A stretch of DNA of 10,562 bases from Sulfuricurvum sp. (GTDB lineage Bacteria; Campylobacterota; Campylobacteria; Campylobacterales; Sulfurimonadaceae): assembly GCA_024635855.1 (NCBI GenBank), contig JAGXHZ010000103.1:1-10562 (forward strand), given 5' to 3'. The translations under genes and the position numbers were made by a program. Positions 6,568 through 10,562 of this stretch are shown in pieces (the first letter of the stretch is position 1; the number at the start of each line of letters is the position of its first letter). The notes beneath the pieces are model-generated. The model ran no database searches, was not told the DNA's origin, and saw only the letters and a program-made list of their open reading frames with translations.

Positions 6568-7094
6568 TTAAAAAACAAGACCGAGTCCAAATGAACGAGG
6601 AAATCCGAGTTCCTGAGGTACGTTGTGTAGTAGATGGTGGTGAAGCACTGGGAGTTGTAACGATTCAAGAGGCGATGGCTAAAGCTAACGAACTGGGGCT
6701 TGACCTTGTATTGATCTCTCCGGATGCGAAACCTCCGGTTGCGAAGATCATGGACTACGGTAAGTTTCATTATCAAGAAGAGAAAAAGAAAAAAGAAGCA
6801 CGTAAAAAGCAAACAAAAGTGGAAGTTAAAGAGATTAAACTTTCGGTTAAGATTGCTGAAAACGATGTGAGCTACAAAGTGAAGCATGCCCGTGAATTCC
6901 TCGAAGAGGGAAAACATGTCCATTTCCGTGTATTCTTACGCGGACGTGAGATGGCGCATCCAGAAGCCGCTGTTGCCGTTTTAAATCGCGTTTGGCCTAT
7001 GGTTGAAGACATTGGACTAATGTACAAAACTCCTGCTATGGAAGGGCGTTATTGTAATATGATGGTCCATCCGAAAAAAGACGATAAAAAATAA
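6564..7094 (+). CDS. infC: Translation initiation factor IF-3
   Basis: This 176-residue factor binds the 30S subunit, keeps it from joining 50S and checks the start codon. The N-domain begins with [10 protein letters not shown] (11-20). It includes [17 protein letters not shown], where Ala replaces the Cys common in the family. A lysine-rich linker (about 74-92) leads into the C-domain with Glu-Ile-Lys-Leu-Ser-Val-Lys-Ile and Phe-Arg-Gly/Leu-Arg-Gly-Arg-Glu-type motifs. The start is TTG at 6564, overlapping the thrS stop in TTGA, with a strong GAGGTG 5 nt upstream. The first in-frame ATG (6591) has no ribosome site and would cut the N-domain. IF-3 is known to repress its own mRNA through a rare start codon in E. 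coli (ATT), and TTG here could serve the same control. Confidence 0.97.
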   Translation: MIKKQDRVQMNEEIRVPEVRCVVDGGEALGVVTIQEAMAKANELGLDLVLISPDAKPPVAKIMDYGKFHYQEEKKKKEARKKQTKVEVKEIKLSVKIAENDVSYKVKHAREFLEEGKHVHFRVFLRGREMAHPEAAVAVLNRVWPMVEDIGLMYKTPAMEGRYCNMMVHPKKDDKK

Positions 7095-7111
7095 GCCATT
7101 TTTTGTGAACA

Positions 7112-7177
7112 CCAAAGGAATTCATCCCTTTGGCTGCGCTCGCCGCTATGGCACTAAAGCTTGCCTCTTGAGAGGCA
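7112..7177 (+). repeat. Double-hairpin intergenic repeat, copy 1 (after infC)
   Basis: The first hairpin pairs CCAAAGG (7112-7118) with CCTTTGG (7127-7133). The second pairs TGCCTC (7162-7167) with GAGGCA (7172-7177) around TTGA. The core at 7114-7138 matches 7961-7985 at 23 of 25 positions. It begins 17 bp after the infC stop and may end the infC transcript, although a long T tract is missing. Together with copy 2 it looks like a dispersed repeat family. Confidence 0.65.
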
Positions 7178-7244
7178 GATTTAAAATACCCTTATTGTTC
7201 TTCGTCACCCTTACCTCGATAAAACATCATTAAAAGCTTTTTTA

Positions 7245-7253
7245 TGGTATAAT
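7245..7253 (+). promoter_or_regulatory. Extended -10 promoter of rpmI-rplT
   Basis: TGGTATAAT is a perfect extended -10 (TG, one base, TATAAT) placed 41 bp before the rpmI start. No -35 is evident, which an extended -10 can make dispensable. It gives the two ribosomal protein genes a promoter separate from thrS-infC. Confidence 0.75.
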
Positions 7254-7294
7254 CCGCGTCTCATTCAGAGAATTTTTGCAAAAGGATCAAGTCG

Positions 7295-7489
7295 ATGCCA
7301 AAAATGAAATCAGTCAAAGGGGCGGTAAAACGCTTCAAAGTGAAGAAAAACGGCACTCTCAAACGTGGGACAGCATTTCGCAGTCACATTTTGACCAAAC
7401 AAGATGCAGGGACTCGTCGTGGGCAGAAAACACCTAAAATTGTTGCTGCTGTCGATGCGAAAAACATCAAAAAGATGATCGTACGCTAA
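7295..7489 (+). CDS. rpmI: 50S ribosomal protein bL35
   Basis: This very basic 64-residue protein starts Met-Pro-Lys-Met-Lys-Ser. It contains the family pattern Lys-Arg-Phe-Lys-Val (12-16), Gly-Thr-Leu-Lys-Arg (20-24), then Arg-Ser-His-Ile-Leu-Thr-Lys (29-35), and ends in Lys-Lys-Met-Ile-Val-Arg. bL35 binds 23S rRNA in the large subunit. Its length is normal for the family. AAAAGGAT lies about 8 nt before the ATG. It is preceded by its own promoter and followed by rplT after 101 bp. Confidence 0.97.
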   Translation: MPKMKSVKGAVKRFKVKKNGTLKRGTAFRSHILTKQDAGTRRGQKTPKIVAAVDAKNIKKMIVR

Positions 7490-7511
7490 TTAGCCTCGAT
7501 TGTTTAATTCT

Positions 7512-7570
7512 CCAGTAAATACTGGGCAAGTCCGCTAAGCGGCACCTATTCATTAAATTTTAAAATGAAT
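7512..7570 (+). promoter_or_regulatory. Three successive hairpins in the rplT leader
   Basis: CCAGT/ACTGG (7512-7516, 7521-7525), CCGC/GCGG (7532-7535, 7539-7542) and ATTCATT/AATGAAT (7548-7554, 7564-7570) follow one another in the 101-bp gap between rpmI and rplT. L20 is known to repress its own operon through RNA structures in E. coli and Bacillus. Whether these stems do so here is inference. Confidence 0.4.
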
Positions 7571-7590
7571 CGGGTAAAGAAAGGAAAAAT

Positions 7591-7944
7591 ATGCCAAGAG
7601 TAAAAACAGGTGTTGTAAGACGCCGACGTCATAAGAAAGTCTTGAAACTTGCACGTGGTTTCTATAGCGGAAGACATAAGCACTTCCGTAAAGCGAAAGA
7701 GCAACTTGAACGTAGTATGTACTACGCGTTCCGCGATCGTAAACAGAAAAAACGTGAATTTCGTAAATTGTGGATTATTCGTATCAATGCGGCATGTCGC
7801 TTGAACGGTATGAGCTACTCAGTTTTCATGAACGGTCTTAAACGTGGTAACATCGAACTTGATCGCAAAATTCTAGCTGATATGGCAATGAACGACGCAG
7901 CAGCATTTACTGCTCTCACCGCTCTTTCCAAAGCAGCACTGTAA
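7591..7944 (+). CDS. rplT: 50S ribosomal protein bL20
   Basis: This 117-residue basic protein has the normal family length and start (Met-Pro-Arg-Val-Lys-Thr-Gly). It carries the Arg-Arg-Arg-Arg-His-Lys-Lys stretch at 10-16 and then the diagnostic Ala-Arg-Gly-Phe-Tyr-Ser-Gly-Arg (21-28). Later come Tyr-Tyr-Ala-Phe-Arg-Asp-Arg-Lys (44-51) and Leu-Trp-Ile-Ile-Arg-Ile-Asn-Ala (60-67). It is an early assembly protein of the 50S subunit that binds 23S rRNA. Its C-terminal domain is the part known to act as an autorepressor in other bacteria. AAAGGAA sits about 5 nt before the ATG. It is the last gene of the translation block and is followed by copy 2 of the double-hairpin repeat. Confidence 0.98.
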   Translation: MPRVKTGVVRRRRHKKVLKLARGFYSGRHKHFRKAKEQLERSMYYAFRDRKQKKREFRKLWIIRINAACRLNGMSYSVFMNGLKRGNIELDRKILADMAMNDAAAFTALTALSKAAL

Positions 7945-7957
7945 GTATATTTTAAAC

Positions 7958-8013
7958 GCTAAAGGAATTCATTCCTTTGGCTACGTTAACACTGGGTTCT
8001 CTTCAGCAGAGAG
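7958..8013 (+). repeat. Double-hairpin intergenic repeat, copy 2 (after rplT)
   Basis: The first hairpin pairs GCTAAAGGAA (7958-7967) with TTCCTTTGGC (7972-7981), with one G-T wobble. The second pairs TTCTCT (7997-8002) with AGAGAG (8008-8013) around TCAGC. Order and placement match copy 1, and it begins 14 bp after the rplT stop. The stem-forming parts are the best conserved, while the spacer differs in length. Confidence 0.65.
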
Positions 8014-8016
8014 CTC

Positions 8017-8048
8017 AAAATTACTTGTAATTTTTATAATACAAGTAA
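8017..8048 (-). terminator. Hairpin terminator between converging genes
   Basis: TTACTTGTA (8021-8029) and TACAAGTAA (8040-8048) are exact reverse complements. Read on the minus strand the stem is followed by TTTT (8020-8017), fitting an intrinsic terminator for the small lipoprotein gene that ends at 8059. It may also slow transcription arriving from rplT. The stem is AT-rich, so its strength is uncertain. Confidence 0.5.
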
Positions 8049-8058
8049 CTTTCGCTTC

Positions 8059-8304
8059 TTACTTCTCGATTTTATAACCCTTTTTCTCCAAACACTCTTT
8101 GCATTCTATTGACATCGGCGCAGCATTTGCTTTTGCAGCATCATCAAGATTATAGTATCTGCACGCACTAAAATCCGCCTTTATACGTTCTTCACTGTGC
8201 CCTTCCGGACAAATCATCCCATTAATACCAAGTTGCTTTTGTGCGCAGCCTGCTCCGAAAATAGCTAAAAAAGCTAGTAATATTGTGATTATTCCTCTTT
8301 TCAT
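8059..8304 (-). CDS. Small cysteine-containing lipoprotein of unknown function
   Basis: This is an 81-residue predicted lipoprotein. It has Lys-Arg at 2-3, a hydrophobic core at 5-16 and a signal peptidase II site Gly-Ala-Gly-Cys at 17-20; Gly at the first place is less usual than Leu. The mature part has Cys32, Cys48, Cys68 and Cys71, the last two in Cys-Lys-Glu-Cys, then Lys-Lys-Gly-Tyr near the end. The four cysteines could form two disulfides in the periplasm or bind a metal; neither is shown. I do not recognise a named family. ATG 8304 has GAGGA about 6 nt upstream on the minus strand. A TATAGT element (plus-strand positions 8331-8336) is a possible -10. It is divergent from the HEPN-like gene across 98 bp. 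Confidence 0.75.
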   Translation of the reverse strand: MKRGIITILLAFLAIFGAGCAQKQLGINGMICPEGHSEERIKADFSACRYYNLDDAAKANAAPMSIECKECLEKKGYKIEK

Positions 8305-8402
8305 ATTATTCCTCTCTTTTATTTTCTAATACTATAGTAACATAAAAATAATATTTAAAGTAATGTTAACAAAATGAAATTTTTGAATGGGAGGATTAAA
8401 AG

Positions 8403-9452
8403 TTGAGAATACATTTATGTTCACGAGGGTTGGATATCTATCAAATAGATGCTTGTTATCAAATGCTTGATCAAATAGGGAATAAGGTTGTATTTGACTC
8501 AATTAATGAAGAAGCATTGCTTAAAAAATTCAATGTCAGTTTGATTGAGGATGAACAGAGTATTGAGGTATTACGAGAACTGATACGTAAAATATTTTTT
8601 GAACTAGATGAAACATTGGCTAAAGTTTTGAAATTGTCCTTAGAAGATAAGTATTTATTGCCTAATGCTATATTTGAAAACGGTTATGGAAATGGTAATA
8701 CTGAAGTTCATAATAAAGTTGTAGATATCTATATCAATTCTTCAATGATCAGTGAATCAGATTATACTAAATGGATCAATTTTGCTGATTTCAATAAACT
8801 GTACGATGATTTTTTCTCGTTAATTGATCAGGCGACTAAACATTATATTGAATTCTTGACATACATGAGAAGCAATATTTCGATAAAGATTCAAATTATG
8901 AATGGATGGGAAGGTGCTAATGAAGTAATATCCCACGATTCGAAAGTAGCAGGATTGATAACGATGTCGATTATATCATTTTGTTCTGCACTTGATATTG
9001 CAGGACGTATGAGTGAATTTTTGCATTTGATTGATTCAAAAACATCAGAGAGTGATATTTATCTTGATAAGCTAAATAGAACGTATTTTGCTGACTTAAA
9101 AAAGACACCGCTTAAAGGTTATGTTGAGGATAAAATCTTCAATGCACTTATCAAACTTAGAAATGACCTTGTCCATAATACTGGTATACTCGAATTTAAA
9201 CGAAATTGCTATATTGGATTCGCTACGCCATGTGTAAATGAAAATAAATTAGCCTATTTTTATATCCCATTTAGAGATATTGATGATAGAGGAGAAGCAA
9301 TAAAACTGCATGGACGAAGATTTTTCAATTCACAAGAAAATGATATAGATGTATTTTTGAGTGATGTTATAAAGACTATGAAGCTGTTTGTCGGCGATTT
9401 TCAGAGTTATGTATTGAGCGAACTCAATACTAAATGCTTATTGGTTGATTAA
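8403..9452 (+). CDS. Unknown protein with a HEPN-like R-N-x3-H motif; possible RNase or defence gene
   Basis: This 349-residue, mostly helical protein has no recognised full-length family. A hydrophobic helix (about 183-206) and a second helix (about 241-260) carrying Leu-Arg253-Asn254-Asp-Leu-Val-His258-Asn look like the two core helices of a HEPN domain. In that superfamily an Arg, a polar residue and a His four to six places on form the metal-free RNase centre in many toxins and defence proteins. The N-terminal 170 residues have no motif I know, and no signal peptide or clear membrane anchor is seen. The start is TTG, supported by GGGAGGA 7 nt upstream; the first ATG (codon 21) has no ribosome site. 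Base use is distinctly AT-rich: two sampled 60-base lines gave 28% and 32% G+C, against 55% in a thrS line. This suggests transfer. No antitoxin-like partner is adjacent. HEPN is a motif-level inference only. Confidence 0.6.
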   Translation: MRIHLCSRGLDIYQIDACYQMLDQIGNKVVFDSINEEALLKKFNVSLIEDEQSIEVLRELIRKIFFELDETLAKVLKLSLEDKYLLPNAIFENGYGNGNTEVHNKVVDIYINSSMISESDYTKWINFADFNKLYDDFFSLIDQATKHYIEFLTYMRSNISIKIQIMNGWEGANEVISHDSKVAGLITMSIISFCSALDIAGRMSEFLHLIDSKTSESDIYLDKLNRTYFADLKKTPLKGYVEDKIFNALIKLRNDLVHNTGILEFKRNCYIGFATPCVNENKLAYFYIPFRDIDDRGEAIKLHGRRFFNSQENDIDVFLSDVIKTMKLFVGDFQSYVLSELNTKCLLVD

Positions 9453-10280
9453 ATCTCTCATAGCTTCTGCAGTTTTTCTGATTTCCCATTGAGCGTGTTC
9501 GTCCAATCGAAGCTTGAAGTAATTGCTAAGCTGGGTAGGCATGAATCCTCCCCATATTTGAGTATAGGCAGCCTGAGGTATGATTCTGCGCGCTTCTTGA
9601 GGTTTTACACCACTCTCAATGGCATTCATATAATGTTCAACGCATAAGTCGATAATTTTTTGGGTATCGAAGTCATTAGTCGTGATCGGAACCATTTTTT
9701 CGCTAATGTAAAAATCAAATGGGACCCGTTTTCCTGAGACGTATCTTCGTGAAAGTTCTTGCCAATTGACTCGATGACGAACCATTTGTGAGCGTGTCGG
9801 TAAGTCAACTTTGTATAAAAACACGTGAAAGTGTTTTTGGATAATTTCAGCTTCTTTAGGAGTGTTGTAGATTTGGCGTATATCATAGCTATAACCGCTG
9901 TTATTATTTTCATAATCATACACAATAGCACGATAGTTTGTTAGTAAATATGCGTCATCTTCAACAAGTTCACCAAATTTTTTGACGTTACTGTGCTCTT
10001 TTTCGAGTAGTTCTTTATGTTGTGGATTATTGTAATCAAGCAATACGGGAACAAATTCAAATGAACTGGAGGGAAGCCCCATAGATTCCGCCATGAGACG
10101 ATTGTAAAGCGTTTCACTGCCTAAAGCTTTTGGAGACTGGTAGCAGATCGAAGCGACTTGTGTGATTGCTAAAATACGGTTTTCTTCTGAAGTATTAGCC
10201 TGAGAAAAATCCCATTTTTCTACAAAAGCGATATTGTCTCCAAAAATATTTTCTTTGGCATTAATTTTTATAATTGACAT
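9438..10280 (-). CDS. thyX: FAD-dependent thymidylate synthase
   Basis: ThyX makes dTMP from dUMP using FAD, NADPH and methylene-tetrahydrofolate, independent of ThyA. The 280-residue protein has the signature region Arg168-His-Arg170 followed by Ser177-Arg-Arg-Tyr. It also has the very conserved C-terminal block Leu-Arg-Leu-Asp-Glu-His-Ala-Gln-Trp-Glu-Ile-Arg (257-268), which binds substrate and FAD in known structures. Only six residues lie between the Arg-His-Arg and the Ser, where the classic signature has seven. The protein is also longer than typical ThyX, with an extended N-terminus and an Asn-rich loop near 125-128. ATG 10280 has AGGA about 8 nt upstream on the minus strand. Its last 15 bp overlap the end of the convergent HEPN-like gene. 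Confidence 0.93.
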   Translation of the reverse strand: MSIIKINAKENIFGDNIAFVEKWDFSQANTSEENRILAITQVASICYQSPKALGSETLYNRLMAESMGLPSSSFEFVPVLLDYNNPQHKELLEKEHSNVKKFGELVEDDAYLLTNYRAIVYDYENNNSGYSYDIRQIYNTPKEAEIIQKHFHVFLYKVDLPTRSQMVRHRVNWQELSRRYVSGKRVPFDFYISEKMVPITTNDFDTQKIIDLCVEHYMNAIESGVKPQEARRIIPQAAYTQIWGGFMPTQLSNYFKLRLDEHAQWEIRKTAEAMRDLINQ

Positions 10281-10349
10281 TTATTATTCCTATGCAATAG
10301 GGTAGTATCTATATGGAAGTAATTCTAGGAGAGTATAACGAAGAGAAGT

Positions 10350-10376
10350 GTAAAAGACGCTAAAAGCGTCTTTTAC
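10350..10376. terminator. Strong bidirectional hairpin terminator at the end of rnj
   Basis: GTAAAAGACGC (10350-10360) pairs perfectly with GCGTCTTTTAC (10366-10376) around TAAAA. The stem has A and T runs on its outer flanks, so it works as an A-tract/T-tract terminator on either strand. Read on the minus strand, the TAA stop codon of rnj (10375-10373) lies within the 5' arm. It separates rnj from the thyX promoter region. Confidence 0.8.
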
Positions 10377-10562
10377 ATAACGAATACGTGAGGAACGATG
10401 AGAGGATATTTTTTCATTTTACGGTAGATGTGTTTACGCACTACTTGGCGTAAGTCATTTTCCAGCGCTTTTGGATTTTCGATGAGACCGTGTTTGAGGT
10501 TGATGAGGAAATGTTCGAGAACATCTTCCATTTCACTTGCGAATGCTTTGTCGTTACGATCG
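10373..10562 (-). CDS. rnj: Ribonuclease J, C-terminal end (runs off the right edge)
   Basis: The reverse strand gives the last 62 codons of a reading frame that enters from the right edge and stops at 10373. It reads through Glu-Asp-Val-Leu-Glu-His-Phe and Leu-Ile-Glu-Asn-Pro-Lys-Ala-Leu-Glu. It then has Leu-Arg-Gln-Val-Val-Arg-Lys-His-Ile-Tyr-Arg-Lys and ends Lys-Lys-Tyr-Pro-Leu-Ile-Val-Pro-His-Val-Phe-Val-Met. This is the C-terminal domain I recall from RNase J of Campylobacter and Helicobacter, a 5'-to-3' exo- and endoribonuclease central to mRNA decay and rRNA processing. The metallo-beta-lactamase catalytic part lies outside the window, so catalytic residues cannot be checked. The stop codon is buried in the terminator hairpin. 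Confidence 0.85.
   Translation of the reverse strand, partial: DRNDKAFASEMEDVLEHFLINLKHGLIENPKALENDLRQVVRKHIYRKMKKYPLIVPHVFVM

Noticed and set aside
6357..6923. 188-codon minus-strand frame across thrS and infC
   Set aside because: Covers two conserved genes in antisense; the Phe/Leu-rich run is the complement of the lysine-rich IF-3 linker.
1..10562. CRISPR array, tRNA, rRNA or insertion sequence
   Set aside because: No regularly spaced repeats, cloverleaf, rRNA segment or transposase frame was seen on either strand.

Overview
The window looks like chromosomal DNA from a free-living member of the Campylobacterota (formerly Epsilonproteobacteria), most like Sulfuricurvum or Sulfurimonas. 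This is inferred from the thrS-infC-rpmI-rplT order, a threonyl-tRNA synthetase with a shortened N-terminus, an RNase J C-terminus, a FAD-dependent thymidylate synthase (ThyX) and a general resemblance of the proteins to that lineage. No database search was possible.

Layout. Positions 1-665 (minus) hold the N-terminal third of a P2-like cation-transporting P-type ATPase. Positions 666-1207 carry no intact gene but hold a decayed piece of a BON domain, a hairpin that buries a Shine-Dalgarno sequence, an 11-bp inverted repeat and a 12-bp AT-only palindrome. Positions 1208-4647 (plus) form a same-strand envelope and stress cluster: a triple-BON OsmY-like periplasmic protein, a 49-residue two-helix membrane protein (lmo0937 type), a 96-residue coiled-coil protein (Sll1863 type), a small outer-membrane beta-barrel, a glycine-heptad lipoprotein, and an outer-membrane phospholipase A with an N-terminal Sel1-like repeat. 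The first four genes are 19-22 bp apart and are probably one operon.

Positions 4759-7944 (plus) are the conserved translation block: thrS and infC (overlapping by 4 bp, with infC starting on TTG), then rpmI and rplT from their own extended -10 promoter. Two copies of a double-hairpin repeat lie just after the infC and rplT stop codons and so bracket rpmI-rplT. A small cysteine-containing lipoprotein gene (8059-8304, minus) follows.

Positions 8403-9452 (plus) hold an AT-rich 349-codon gene of unknown family. It carries an R-N-x3-H signature near residue 253, which suggests a HEPN-type RNase fold. It is the best candidate for an undescribed, possibly defence-related function. Its end overlaps the end of convergent thyX (9438-10280, minus) by 15 bp. 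Upstream of thyX lies a strong bidirectional hairpin terminator that includes the stop codon of rnj (RNase J), whose C-terminus runs off the right edge.

The envelope genes plausibly act together in maintaining the cell surface under stress. The translation block is housekeeping. The HEPN-like gene looks like a recent insertion between housekeeping genes.
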